The position numbers were made by a program, and so were the translations under genes. Positions 1 to 11,925 of a DNA stretch of 64,000 bases are shown here, piece by piece (within the stretch, counting starts at the first letter, position 1; each line of letters begins with the position of its first letter). The notes beneath the pieces are model-generated. The model made no database searches, had not been told where the DNA came from, and saw only the letters and a program-made list of their open reading frames with translations. This stretch comes from Ehretia macrophylla. Its lineage: Eukaryota > Streptophyta > Magnoliopsida > Boraginales > Ehretiaceae. The DNA lies in assembly GCA_037974665.1 (NCBI GenBank), contig CM075781.1, positions 39,370,235 to 39,434,234 of the forward strand, written 5' to 3'.

Positions 1-650
1 TTGATCGATTAATTATTATTCATTCATAAAATTAGATAAATAATTAATTAATAGTTAACAAATAAATAAAATATTAAATTAATTAAATAATTAATTATTG
101 TTAATTATCATTAAATTAATATATTATTATTAAATAAATATTTTTTTATTATTTAATTAATTATTTTTTATTTATTTGTTATTAATTTATGAAATTAGAT
201 AAATTAATAATTAATATTTATTAAATGAATAAAAATATTATATTAATCAAATAATTAATTAATTAGTTATTAAATAAATAATATTAATGTAAATTTATTA
301 ATTAAATTAAAGTTAATTAATTTTTATTATTTAATATGTAATTTTTTTTTATATATTTAATTTTTTTGAATATTAATAATGAAGTTTAATTAATTATCAT
401 TAATTTATAAAATTAGATATATAAATAATTAATAGTTATTAAATGAATAAAATCATAAAATTAATCAGATAATTAATTAATTTGCTATTAAATAAATAAT
501 ATTAAAAATAAAATTATTAATTACTACTTTAATTAATCTATTTGTCATTAAATTAAAATTAATTAATTTTTATTATTAAATAAATAATTTTTTGTTATTT
601 AATTAATAATTTTTTATTTAATAATAGTTAATTAAAAATGTGGTTTGGGT
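1..650. repeat. AT-rich low-complexity block
   Basis: Almost entirely A and T, built from interspersed TTAATTAATT and AAATAAATA words in both orientations. It has no open coding frame. It ends in a short GC-richer stretch containing GGGGTACGTGAAGG. A similar AT-rich text followed by GTACGTGAA recurs at 5040-5430, so both may be copies of one AT-rich non-autonomous element. Boundaries and family are not resolved. Confidence 0.5.
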
Positions 651-2928
651 TGGGGTACGTGAAGGTGCGTGACAAGCTTCAGGTGACAGATTCCCCTTAA
701 GCTTGTGAGGGGGTGTGGTCCTACAAGAGCATAACTACTTGCTGATGTATATCTTTGTTTGTATTATATGCTGATGTATATCTTTGTAACTGAACACAAT
801 GTAATATTATTATATATAATGATCAATAGCAGAGCAAAGCTTTGTACGGCAAAATATTACTCTTTCACTAATATGTAGTAAGATTATTAATTAGTTCCTA
901 CTTGACACCTTTTGGTTATGATTATCATTTGAGGCTTTGCACAATGGTTGAATACAAGTTCAAGGTCTACTTTTCTAGGAAATTCCTCTTATACGGGTCG
1001 AAGACTTGGCATCGATTAGCTCTCTATTATCTTCACTTTTCCTTTATTTTCCTTATATGCATCCTAGTCGTGGGATAGTGAATGCACGTAAATATCTTTT
1101 TAGAGGAAATTTTCAATTGGTTGGGAAGGTTTCATCTTCCTCAAGTGAGTTTTTATGAGTGGTTTCATGTTTTTCTGCTATGTGCATGATGAGGTCTTGC
1201 CTTGTATTAATTTAACTTGTACGACCTTCTTCCACCTTCAGCTGCTTATGGTGCCATTACCTGCAAAGTCTCTAACTTGCAACTAATACGGAGTATTGTT
1301 AAGAAGAAATACTATTTTTCTAATTGAATTTCATTTCTAATAATTTAGGCATCAATGTTGCTAATACAATGATTTTTGATACCACAACAGGTATGCCTTA
1401 AGGATAATATAGAGAATTACTTTGGGCTTCTTTTCTATTTAATAAATTTTAATTTTAGGAGCCTTGGCTATTTAGCGATAGGTGACTGCAATGATAGGGT
1501 CCATGGCCTTTGCCAATAGAAACCCAACGTGATGGTTGGTCGTTTTTCTTCAACTACCAGGTGGGTTTGCACATCTTCGGGGTCTTGGATGAACGGCTGA
1601 GGCCATCTCTTGCATATGTGATACTCGATCGCGTCCTTGAGAATAATGCTCCACTTAGTACTGTGTCCAAAATCTTGGTGGAAGGAGCCATACACAACCA
1701 TATTTACTCTTTCTTCCAGAAGCATTTGGGGTAGTCCCCACCTACATCATTCGGCATGCCTATATGTAGAAATGAACTCCTCAATTTCCTCGTCTAAGGT
1801 AGAGGCAAAGCCGGATAGCTAAATCGCTTGCATCCTCCCCAATGTCATTTCCTTAAGGAAACGTAGAACTCGTGTCAGTAGGAAGTCCACACATCTCACT
1901 TTTCTCCCACCTCAGGTCTACTCGAAGTGACATATGTCAGTTCGGAATTAAAATAGATCTAATCAATGACCAAAATTCTCTATCATTTCAACACGAGAGA
2001 ATCTAGCCTATGAGATGATCCATTTCCCATTTTTAAGGATCAGATACCAATGTTGAATAGTTCTCTAAGCCCTAAGGTCTAAGATGTGCCTTTGGGGTAC
2101 AAACAGGCCTAGGCCTTTCTAAGCACTTCTACTTCCCTGGTTAAGTACCATTTCAGAGTAAGTTTACTATTCCCTAATAGGAGAGGTATGGTATCAAGCT
2201 GATTCGCTACCCCTTGTCCACTATTGGAAGAGCAAGCTCATCGCCGAGGTAACCACTTTTGATACATTTAGCACAAGATATTGGTGATCCTTTTAATAAG
2301 TCTTTGATTAAATGAAGCCTAGTCGTAGTTTATGGAGGTCATCTAAAGCCTGTTGAACTTTCTTATGTGAGCGAACAAATTGGCTCATTCCACTTATTGC
2401 CCCAAAAAGAAGTCACCATTCACCTTTCTGTAGGAATAGTAATTCATTTTGGAGCAACAGTTTGTTGTTACGTTTCCAGAAATGATGGCAACTGATGTGT
2501 CCATTTCGGACTCTTTACATGTTTCATAAGCTCAGTCCTATATGAGGAACTCTTTTTCCTTGATGAAGGACGTCTGCTCCCACAAAATAGATCGATAAGA
2601 TTGCATTAGGCCACCCCTAGGAGGAGGGTTTCACACTCAAGTGAGATGGGATCAAAGGAGGGTGTTTCAAAAGTCCAATATTCACCTTTAGATTGATGTG
2701 TGCTTGTGTCTGGATGGAGTAACACTCCCATTGACCTAAGTTTTTGACATTCAAAAGTATTTCTTGTGAGTTTAGAAATTGAAATCAATCTATTTGGTCT
2801 ATTTTTGAAAGTGCTTGAGATAAAATTAAAGTTGAAGTTAAAAAAAACTAAAAATATAAGAAACTCTAAATTGAAACTTTCAGAAAGGACTTTTGGGAAG
2901 CTGTTTTTACATAATTTAGGAAGTTGTT
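651..2928. other. intergenic stretch, no supportable gene
   Basis: Base composition is ordinary here. Short open frames exist on both strands around 1468-1822 (60-85 codons), but they overlap each other, match no family I recognise and have no visible splice or start context. The stretch 1860-2800 is interrupted in all frames and may be an old, unrecognisable transposon remnant. Nothing functional is claimed. Confidence 0.4.
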
Positions 2929-2933
2929 TCCTT

Positions 2934-3266
2934 TGTTGAAGACAATATTACATGAATATAATAAATCATTATCTAATAGTTTAAGCTTTTAGATGAGGTG
3001 GTCACTTAACATGGTGTTAGAGTATAGGTACCAAAAGGTCCAGGGTTCAAGTCTTTTGTCACCTTTTTAATAATGCTAAAACTGTTTATGTGCAAGGCTA
3101 AAAAACAAATCACTTTGTCACCCATTTAATAATGTTAAAACTATCCATGTGCAAGACTCAAAAACAAATCACGCCTACACGTGTGATGACCTGTTGAAGA
3201 CAATAACAGAATATAATAAACTCTTTTATAACAATTTAAGTTTTTAGATGAGGTGATCACTTAACA
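2934..3266 (+). mobile_element. TRIM (terminal-repeat retrotransposon in miniature)
   Basis: Two direct terminal repeats of 78 bp (2934-3011) and 75 bp (3192-3266) both begin TGTTGAAGACAATA and end CACTTAACA. They enclose about 180 bp of non-coding DNA. The bases after the left repeat (3012-3023, TGGTGTTAGAGT) resemble the initiator-Met tRNA primer site TGGTATCAGAGC. The element is flanked by a perfect 5-bp duplication TCCTT (2929-2933 and 3267-3271). It encodes nothing and would depend on proteins of another LTR element. The terminal repeats differ at a number of sites, so it is an old insertion. It lies upstream of the first recognised ankyrin exon. Confidence 0.88.
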
Positions 3267-3271
3267 TCCTT

Positions 3272-3750
3272 TTACTTTTTCAAATACTCCCTTTATATTT
3301 TTTAAGTCCAATATTACCTTCAAAATTTTTAAAAGCTCAACATATACTAACTAATATAGGCCAAACAATCAACGTATTTTGTTCAGCAATATTTTTAACT
3401 AAAGCTCTACTACTAAAAAGTCTACAATTTAAAACCTAAAATTTTACAGTTAGATCAATAAGAGCAATTACTTGTAAACAAGATAGAGAAGATAATTTGT
3501 TTGAACCCCAGAAAATAAATGCACTGTACAATTTATTTCAAGTTCAAGTGGGAGTAGAAAATTTACTTGTGTATTCTATACAGGAAAGAGATTCCTTGTT
3601 TCTGCTCACAGCAGTTCACAGCAATGCACTTTCAATTGTGTGAATGAAGATGGATTTTAATTTGCATATGTACTTATGATACCTTCGTGCATATAAGATT
3701 TTATCTTGCGTATAATCAACGCTAAAAAAAAAAAAAAAATTCTTTTCCAG
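3272..3750. other. region upstream of the first visible ankyrin exon
   Basis: No ankyrin-coding text is recognisable. It ends in an A-run and the pyrimidine-rich acceptor TCTTTTCCAG (3741-3750), which supports an intron ending at 3750. Earlier exons of the gene were not found upstream, so this may be intron sequence of a gene whose 5' part is missing or degraded. Confidence 0.45.
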
Positions 3751-6700
3751 GTGTGGCACAAAAAATTATAGAGATCAACCCTACATTAGCTTTGGCGGAG
3801 TATGGAAATAAACGGACACCATTAGATGTGCTAGTGCGGAAGCCCTCAACATTTTCTTCAATAACTCAGCCGGGATGGTGGACGAGAACAATTTGTGCAT
3901 GTTAGTCTTTCTGATCTTTCTCTTCATTTTTATTTTGTTAAAGTTGCCCTCTCAATCATAATATTTATTAACTGAGTTACATCACGTTCAGAGCATTGTG
4001 TCGCATTTAGAGGTATGATGCAAGAATAATTTTGTCTTCCTATTTAACGCGTAGGTTCTTAAGAATATTTTGCACATTAACATTGCTAGGAATGTTAACG
4101 AAATGCTATATATAAATATATATTGGAATATATTTCCTCTATAACATGGGAAAAACAAAACAGCCTATTATGGTGTGGTGCATTTGAAAAATTAGAGACA
4201 AGATATTTGTGAAGATTTTCCATTCGTTAGAATTAAGTAAGAGTGGTTGTTGTGGGAGCACCTTCCCTCCTACAGGATTTGAAGATCATGATTTTATTGT
4301 ATAGAATATTGGAGATCATGACTTTATTGTTGTAGCACTTTTAGATTTGGAGCTCTTCTTGTCTCCTTAATTTTGAACATGTTAAGGAGCTCTTAAGACT
4401 CCATAGATTTGGAGCACTTATGTCTCATCTTACAAATGAACAACACATCTGTTTATAATTCTTTCTAGAGTAGATATTTTTAGCTTGGATTATATATATT
4501 TTTTGCTAAATTGGCAAGGAATTTCATTAAAACTCAACAAATATCTTTACATCGCATACTTATAAGAAAAACAAAGGAGACCTAACCATTTCAAAAAGCT
4601 ATGGTTAAATTTCTTTACAATAAGAAATTTTCATTCTAACCACATCAAAAATTTTGACAAAAAACTTGATTTTCCAATCCCAGCATCAAGCACCCTACTA
4701 TTTCTTTCTCTCCAAATTGAATAACTTGTAACATAAACTAAGATCTTGAGAAGCATGTCTAGAGGTCCCTCCCCTTTTTAGTGCACAACTCCCCAATCAT
4801 GAATTCTTTTCCAACTTATAGGAATATCAGAAATAAGAGACAAAGAAATGCCCCACTTCCAAATTCTCTTACTAATTAAGGCTCTGTGTTTACCTTAAAA
4901 TAAGTTTGTTTACCATAAAATAAGTTGCTGGTGTAAAATATTTACAAGGAATAATGTTTTCTTGAAAAAAAAGAAGAATATTTTCTAATATTTGGTTATA
5001 ATCCTTGAAATATTTTTTGGTGTTTGGATGTAATATAGAAAAAATTAATTAAAATTATTAATTTTTTATTTTTAAAATAATTATTTAGTAGAAATTTTAA
5101 TCAGTAAACAAATAGTATTAATTTATAAAATTATTAATCTAAAATTAAATTAGTTGAATAATAATAATAATTAATAAATGAATAAAAAAATCTTAAAGTA
5201 ATTAAATAATTGGTTAGTTAATTATTTTTAATTAATATTAATTTATTAAATATTATTTCATTAATTATTAATTTATTTGATTAATTAGTTATTAAATTAA
5301 AATAATTTAATTTTTTAGAAAATCATAATCTTTCCTAGAAACAATTAGGGGTCATGTGACATGAGCGGGGGTCGAGGGTGGGGTCAGGGATGGGTGAAAG
5401 GTAGAGTGGAGTACGTGAAAAATATTTTCTTTTCACAAAAGATATGTAAATATTTTTTAATTTTTTTACCTAAATATTTTTTGATCAAAAAAAATATTTT
5501 TTAATTAATTGAATAATTTTCCAGTGTTATCAAATAAGAGAGGAGCCTAAAGCTGCACTCGCACATAAATTGAACTGACATGACTTCTCTAACAGTGTCT
5601 CCTAAGAAAGTTGCCAAAGAAGAAAGTTCTGACGTCTTTCGGTTGCTAGAGCGGATCCTGCAGCAAGTTCCACAAATGGACATTGAAAACCCAACCATAT
5701 GTGCAGATATTGCACGCCCTGTATTTGCTGCTGCAGAGTTGGGAAAGTCCGAGTTTTTGGTGGAGCTTCTTCGTCAACGTCCTGAATTCCTATATATAAT
5801 AGATCACTGTAATTATACTATATTTCACATTGCAGTTAAGCATCGTCATGAGTCCATCTTCAGTTTAATTTATGAAATCGGCAAACTCAAGGATTTCATT
5901 GCAACCTATAGAGATAAGGAAGACAATACCATGCTGCATTTAGCTGCAAACGAAGCGGCTAAATCCCAGTCCAAAACTTTACCAGGGGCCGCTCTTCAGA
6001 TGCATCACGAATTGCTATGGTATAAGGTAAACTTTTGTTAGCGTTATCATGTGCATGATTTCTGAATTCTTTTTGTTCATCTTCTATACACCTGGAGTTC
6101 ACACCACCAAGAGTAATGCTAGATATTACTATATTTTTATCACCCAACTATCACCTCTTAGCTATGTATATGCTTAGTTGGTATGTTAAAAGGGGAAAGA
6201 GAATTAAAAAAGTTTTAGTTGGTATGTTAAAAGGGGAAAGAGAATTAAAAAAGTTTCTTAAATTAGCATGCCAACCTGGTACACGTAGAAAGTAATATTT
6301 ATGTAATAAAAATATGGTAACATCTATTATTACTCTTTAAATAAAAGGAGCACGATGGCTGTTGTGTAGGGAGGGTAAAATGCTTTTGCTCGTTTTGTTA
6401 TCTCCCGAAAAAGGGCCATCTTTTAGATGATTTATTTGTTTAATATTGTTCTCTGATGACAGGAAGTCGAGAAGGTAGTTCCACCAACATATAGAAACAT
6501 GAAAAATAAAAATAACGAAACACCACATGAGTTATTCATCGAGAATCACAAATTTATGATGGAGGAAGGAAAAAAATGGATGAAGAAAACAGCTCAGTCT
6601 TGCATGGTTGTTGCAACACTTATCGCCACCGTGGTATTCACCTCTGCCTTTACCGTTCCAGGTGGCTACAATAATAATAATGAAAACTCAGGTGGTAGCA

Positions 6701-7101
6701 GAAACATAGGAGAGCCAATTTTACTACATGAGAGGTTGTTCACGGTCTTCACCACAGCAGATGCAATAGCTATGCTATCTTCTATTACTTCAGTTATAAT
6801 GTTCTTGGTCATCTTGACCTCTCGTTATGCAGAAGAAGATTTTCTGGAGTTGCCCACTTCGTTAGTAATCGGAATTATGACCCTTTTTATCTCTCTAGCT
6901 GGAATGATGGTGGCGTTTTGCGCAAGTTTGATTTTGTATGATCAACATGCTTCCGCAAAAGCTCTTACTCTATTGGGTGTCTTTGCTTTTGTCCCGATAA
7001 TGTTTGTTATAGTGAAGTATCGCCTCTTGAAAGACACCATTAGGTCGATCTGTGCAACCAAACGTATGTTTCGGTCACGACAACGGTTGATCTCTAAATG
7101 A
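3751..7101 (+). CDS. ankyrin-repeat protein with C-terminal PGG membrane domain (3' part of gene)
   Basis: Three coding blocks are visible. Exon 3751-3900 (phase set by the TTTTCCAG acceptor and GTTAGT donor) encodes an ankyrin-like stretch with NKRTPLDVL. Exon ~5580-6026 has ankyrin repeats (FAAAELGKSEFLVELL, IFHIAVKHRHESIF, NTMLHLAANEA) and stops at a GTAAAC donor. Exon 6463-7101 joins in phase 0, reads EVEKVVPPTYRNMKNKN, then the PGG domain (GKKWMKKTAQSC, FTVPGGY) and about four membrane helices, ending at a TGA. The order matches the ITN1/ACD6-like plant family, membrane proteins linked to stress and defence signalling. The left edge of the middle exon is unresolved: the acceptor at 5523-5524 leads into stops, the frame of the 5580 ATG has a TGA at 5571, and phase does not match the first exon. 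N-terminal ankyrin exons are not visible. The gene may be a truncated copy. The family is sure; the complete model is not. Confidence 0.85.
4471..4885 (-). mobile_element. LINE 3'-end fragment (reverse transcriptase C-terminal region)
   Basis: On the minus strand, about 4885 to 4560, one frame reads ISKRIWKWGISLSLISDIPI and then, after a single stop, ILVYVTSYSIWRERNSRVLD. This is the usual C-terminal text of plant L1-type LINE polyproteins (the zf-RVT neighbourhood). A non-coding tail follows, ending in an A-rich stretch near 4495 (minus-strand sense). Only the last few hundred bases of the LINE are present, as expected for 5'-truncated target-primed insertions. It sits antisense in the long intron between ankyrin exons 3751-3900 and ~5580-6026. 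The target-site duplication was not resolved. Confidence 0.7.
4890..5520. repeat. AT-rich MITE-like block in the ankyrin gene intron
   Basis: The edges carry loosely inverted text (TAAAATATTTACAAGGAATAA at the left; its rough complement around AAAGATATGTAAATATTTTT at 5435-5456 at the right). Between them is TTAATTAA-rich DNA and a G-rich patch at 5347-5420. It looks like a non-autonomous DNA element of the kind common in plant introns. Terminal repeats are imperfect and no target duplication could be fixed, so this is a weak call. Confidence 0.3.
6175..6256. repeat. 41-bp unit tandemly repeated twice in ankyrin gene intron
   Basis: Two adjacent identical 41-bp units (6175-6215 and 6216-6256) begin TAGTTGGTATGTTAAAAGG and end AAAAAAGTTT. 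They lie in the intron between exons ending at 6026 and starting at 6463, well away from both splice sites. This is probably a recent slippage or small duplication with no evident function. Confidence 0.9.
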
Positions 7102-8218
7102 ATTTATGAAGGATATTATATTGTTTCGTTGCTGATATAAATGTAAATTAGTTTTGTTTAGAGTGTACCCCTTGAAGGTTGTATGATCTTTAGATTCTGA
7201 AGGCCCTTCACCTTCGTGTGGAAATGAAATATACTTATTCATATATTATGTTTTCTCTATTAGCCGAAATATCGATACCTTCTTATTGGTTTATTGTGAT
7301 GTACTGGTGCCACAAAAAATACTTGCATAAATTAAAACTTATTATTATATATTTTGGGAAGATTTGGGTCAACTACAAGAGGTTTATTATGAAGTTCGGT
7401 GAGACGGAAAACATGAGATCTCATACATAGGTTTTAAAAGTCTAATTTACCCGATTTGGGTTTTCCAACACCTTCTTTACATTAGACATGAGAAGCAGCG
7501 AATTCCAACCCCGCATATTAAAACAATGCCTAATAATTATTGACAGCAATGTGGCCCGAGAAGCAACAAATTCGAGTTGCGCTCAAAGTCATTAATGTTT
7601 GATGATTGTCAGCAAATTTAGAAATTAAATCACTAACAAAATTTAATGCCCAAAAAAAGAATGCGTGGACTATCAATAGATAAACTGGACCATTGCGAAA
7701 CACAAAGCCCATGATAAGAAATATAGAATTCTGTGATAAAAGCAATTTACTAGCAATTAGAGTAGTTGAATATCTTATATATTCATTTTAAATGTTCTAA
7801 TGTGTTCATGTGATACAAATTGGATTCAACAACCTCTTTGTATGTGACCCATGATTGATTGTTGAAGAAATGATATAGTAAAATTGGCTCAATGAGAACT
7901 TGATGAACAACACACTTAATTGTGGAATTACTTGGAATAGTACTATTGTAGCGACCCTTGGAATATATGGAAATGTCAAAATGAATTTAGTCACAAGGGC
8001 ATTAGACAACAGGGTGCCTCTATCAGGGTAGGGAAGATCACTCCACAGGCTAGAGAGTATGCTGATGCATGGCAAGCCCACGTGAAAACCACTCTTTATC
8101 CACGGTATATGGTCAACATCGGATGGTCTAAACCCTCCCAAGGTGCAGAAGGGCTCTTTTGCAATTGTGAAGGGTGTAAGGACTTTGGGTGGGTCTTTGT
8201 AGGGCGATTGTGTTGGAG
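7102..8218. other. 3' flank of ankyrin gene and intergenic DNA
   Basis: The first few hundred bases are presumably the 3' untranslated region; AATGAAATATACT at 7221 could serve as a plant poly(A) element. Beyond about 7430 no coding region is recognised. A minus-strand frame at 7806-8249 is opposite or next to LINE-derived text and is not convincing. From about 7990 the plus strand contains fragmentary text that may belong to the LINE remnant starting at 8219. Confidence 0.4.
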
Positions 8219-8467
8219 GTTGAGCATCTTCTGATTGAAACGGATTCAAAAGCTACATGCAATTTGATTAGAAAAGCACCAACACCTCATAGTCCATCAA
8301 GAATTCTTGTGGAAGATTGCAAAATGTGGCTACATCACCATCAATTCTTTTAAGTGGTCTATGTGTACTGTGTGACAAACCATTACGTGGGTTGGTTGGC
8401 GAATTATGCTTTACAACACTCCCTTGATGTATCATTACGGCAACAGGCCCCTCCGTTGATGACTTGA
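8219..8467 (+). pseudogene. LINE-type RNase H domain remnant
   Basis: An 82-codon stretch with one internal TAA (after HHHQFF) reads VEHLLIETDSKATCNLI at the start and GWLANYALQHSLDV near the end, followed by RQQAPPLMT and a TGA. This is the pattern of the RVT_3/RNase H-like domain at the C terminus of plant LINE polyproteins: a TDS acidic motif followed by a conserved (A)DWLA-type motif and a PP-rich tail. No reverse transcriptase is attached, so this is a detached remnant. A host RNase H-like gene fragment is a less likely alternative. Confidence 0.6.
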
Positions 8468-9130
8468 TGGTTAGAAAAAAATTGTGAAAGGGATACATAC
8501 CCCAAAATAATTCTCATTTAACCCGCCCTCCCTCCCTTTGAGCAAAAAAAAAGAAAAAAAGAGAAAACAACAAATTTGGAAGATTTGTACAACAAAATTG
8601 ATGTCTAAAATGAGTGGGCTCAAACGTGGATGAATTATTAACAAAGCCCCAACTTCAATACCATAGGAAATGAACCGTGCATGTATTTCTTGTAACAGAT
8701 GCATATAAAGTATAATATTTCTATGACCTCAACTAGCTATGGTTAAGCATGAATTAAGCCTAAAGGTATTGATTGAAATTATATACACTGTTATCGCTAC
8801 AAAATCAAGTCATGATGTTTGGGGAAATAATCACGAAAATAATTAAGATATTATAATGACAAGTAATACCCCTGCATAGAGTTGCAAAACGGCAAACTTT
8901 CCAAGTAAATCATGGAATTGATCCCTCTCGAGTGCTTTTATGAAATATCTGCCAACTCCGATAAGAAGTGCAAACAACTCTTGTAATTCGTATCAATGTG
9001 ATTAGTTCTCTCATGGAAGATTAGATTAGGAGGAATATATAAGCAGGGACGGAGGTATATGTATGCTAGTGGGGGCTTGGCCAAAAGAAACACTAAAAGT
9101 TTTATGTATTTTTTTTTTAAAAAAATGTTA
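8468..9130. other. intergenic DNA left of the Tat element
   Basis: No gene or repeat was recognised. It includes a poly-purine/A run near 8540-8570 and a T-run/A-run near 9108-9124. The last five bases before the Tat LTR (9131-9135, GATAT) are its target-site duplication. Confidence 0.5.
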
Positions 9131-9135
9131 GATAT

Positions 9136-9565
9136 TGATAAGGGTGAGACTCCAGCCCTGGCAATAATGGTCAGCCCTGTCCTTCCCCAGCGGAGTCACT
9201 GGGCAGGCACGTGAGTAGGGAACCCTTGAGGATAAGGATAAGATCGAGGAGGCTGGATGAGGAAGGATTCATGGGCGGTATAATCCCCATGGATTGCTGA
9301 GCAAAGGAGGACTCTTAAGAATCTTGATCTTAGAGGAATCCTTATTCATTTAGGGAATCTTCTTATCACAAGTAAAAAATGGGAATAGTTCCACAGGAAA
9401 ATGTATAAAAAATATCCATCTCTCATAACTTACAAGCTTCATCTCACATTAACTGACTTGCGTGTCGGAGTGGGTATAGTAGGCATCCCCCTCGGTTCCT
9501 TTGTTTTCCAGGTCTAGGTCCAGCTTGGAGCCCGGCTTGGAGCAGTTAAAGTTTTCATCTTAATA
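9136..9565 (+). repeat. 5' LTR of the Tat-like element
   Basis: 430 bp, starting TGATAAGGGTGAGACTCC and ending TTTTCATCTTAATA. It aligns end to end with 17509-17938. The text right after it (TTTGGTACTGTCTGTAGG) resembles the sequence that typically follows the 5' LTR in Tat-type elements rather than an initiator-Met primer site. Confidence 0.92.
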
Positions 9566-9614
9566 GTTTGGTACTGTCTGTAGGAAAGTCCAACAACCCT
9601 ACTGAGATTTCACG

Positions 9615-10870
9615 ATGGTTCACACACGAAGTCAAGCCAATACTGGGGGGAATCAGAACCTTCTTGAGGAGCATCAGGTTCCTAAAGGTATCGCTCCTCT
9701 AGTGGCTCCCGTCCCCGCAAACACAGGGGCACTAGGGGAAACTACCACCATAGCCCCCAGATATTTGTTCCAAGAGATATGTCATCCTCGTCCCAGCAGG
9801 GGCTAGCGTGCCTAGAAGGCGTTCCTCCTCAGAGGGAAGACCCGGTAGCAGGGAACCTACCCCAGGTCCTAGCTTTTTTGGCAGATACAACAGGCTTGGC
9901 AGAACTACAGGGAAGGCCAGGGCAAGAAATGCAAGGGAGACCCTTACGGCAGGAGAGACCAGAGGAAACCCCTAGTCATATAGGTCAGCATCAAGTCTTG
10001 GTGGGATAGGGGAAACATCATCTCTTTACCAGAGAGGTTATGCAGGAGCCAATGCCATATGGATACAAACTTCCCAGTCTCCAGACTTATGACGGGACTG
10101 GGGATCCGAAGGATCATCTCACCATTTTCGAGCACCACATGATGTTTCAAAATGTCCCATACGCCATCAAATACCAGGCCTTTCCCGTAACATTGGTAGG
10201 TGCAGCACGGAAGTGGTTCGCTGGCCTGCCAGAGGCCTCAGTTCATGGTTTTAATCAGCTCCCTAGATTGTTCCTAGCCTGATTTGCTAGCAATAAGAAA
10301 CCTCCAAGACTCACCGCATCTTTGCTCTCCATAAAGCAATAAAAAGGGGAAACCCTCCGAGATTATACTCAGCGATTTAATCAAGTGGCCTTGGAAGTAT
10401 CGGACCTTGACTAGTCAGTAGCCAGTATACATGTAGGGCCTGCACTTCATACCCTTTCAAGCGTCCTTGGGAAAAAACATGCCCCGTGATCTGGAAGAGC
10501 TCATGACGCAGGCTTCCAAGTACATTAGTTCAGAGGAGATCATGTGTGCCAAAAAGAAGATGAAAAAGGGGCCGCAGGAAAGGAAAAGCTCAAGAAGGGG
10601 CAGGCAAAAAGGAGCCCCGAGTGGTCGATCTGAAGGGCAGAGTAGTGGTAATAGAGGGAGGTTTGATCGAAACAATACCCCCTTGAATATGCCCAGGGCA
10701 GAGATATTTCATGAGATCCAGACCCACCGCGAATTTCGCTGGCCGTCTAGGATGACTGGTAACCCAGATAAGAGGGCTAAAGATAAATATTGCAGGTACC
10801 ACAGAGACCACGGTCATGACACAGAAGATTGTAAGTAGCTCAAAGCCGAGATAGAGGTCCTGGTGAGGAA
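9615..10870 (+). pseudogene. gag region of the Tat-like element
   Basis: It begins with an ATG reading MVHTRSQANTGG, typical of plant gypsy gag starts. The retrotransposon gag core lies at about 10040-10450 (YDGTGDPKDHLTIFEHHM, GAARKWFAGLP). A basic tail with a Cys/His cluster (CRYHRDHGHDTEDC) is near 10790-10838. Fossil reading frame, interrupted. Confidence 0.85.
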
Positions 10871-10904
10871 ATGACTGTTAAATAAATTTGTCACAGGAAA
10901 TCAG

Positions 10905-11560
10905 GAGCCTTTGAGAAAGAGAGAAAGGAGCCCCAAGCGAGATAAAGAGCGTAACCCCCGACGTGAGAGAGAGCGCAGCCCTCGACGTGAAAGGGATCAA
11001 GGTAATCGACACCTAGGGGTGGTGGATACCATAACTGGGGGGTTTACATCTGGTAGAACCAGTAGAAAGACAAGAAGGTCCTATGCCAGGACAGTGACGG
11101 AAGAGCCTCGGTATCAAGGACAAGGAGTTGGAGAACAGTTGGCATTCACTGCAGATGACCTTAAAGGTATAATTTACCCGCATGATGATCCACTACTGGT
11201 AAAAGCCCAAATCTCCGATTATATAGTCAAGCACTTGATGGTGGATACCAGCAATTCAGCGGAGGTGTTGTTTCTGAAGGCTTTCGACAAATTGGGAATA
11301 GGGCGTGAGAGGCTCTGCCCTTTGAATGGTTCACTGTCAGGGTTCACAGGAGAAGCCTTCCATCCAGAAGAGGTTATAAACTTAACCGTAACTTTAGAAG
11401 AAGAGTAGAAGAAAGTGACGATTATGGCAGACCTCATTGTCCTTGATTGTGAGTCGGCGTATAACAGAATCTTGGGCTGGGTAGCACTGATGAAGTTCCG
11501 GGCAGTGTCATCACCGCTTCATCAAGCCCTGAAGTTCCCAACTCCTAGAGGGGTAGCCAC
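10905..11560 (+). pseudogene. Arg-rich linker and protease region of the Tat-like element
   Basis: An Arg/Glu/Ser-rich stretch (SPKRDKERNPRRERERSP) occupies about 10930-10990. A retropepsin-like segment follows at about 11140-11500 with HDDPLLVKAQISDY and VDTSNSAEVLF, matching the layout of Tat-clade proteases. Fossil, broken. Confidence 0.75.
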
Positions 11561-11925
11561 CATTAGAGGAGATTAGTTAGCTGCTCGTCGCTGCTATACA
11601 ACTTCCCTCAAGATGAAAGGGCCGGAGCCCTAGAGTCCTGATGAATCAGAAGGCAAGAAGAGGAAGGAACTTGCTCCAGCTGAGGAGTTGGTGGAGGTAG
11701 ATTTCTCACAGGGCTGGCGAGTAAAAATAGGCCAGGACCTCCCTCCGGACCTGCGACAAGGTATAATCAACTTCCTTTCTTATAACCTACATATATTTGC
11801 TTGGAGTACGACTGACATGACAGGGGCAGACCCATCTGTGATGGTTCACAAGTTGAACGTGGACGATGTTCTGACCCATCTGTTAGAAAAAGTAGAATTT
11901 TGGGGAAAAAAGGAGTAGGAACATC

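Noticed and set aside
1468-1822. Overlapping open frames on both strands
   Set aside because: Short, mutually overlapping, no recognisable protein family or splice context.
7806-8249. Minus-strand frame of 147 codons
   Set aside because: No family recognised, and it overlaps plus-strand LINE remnant text.
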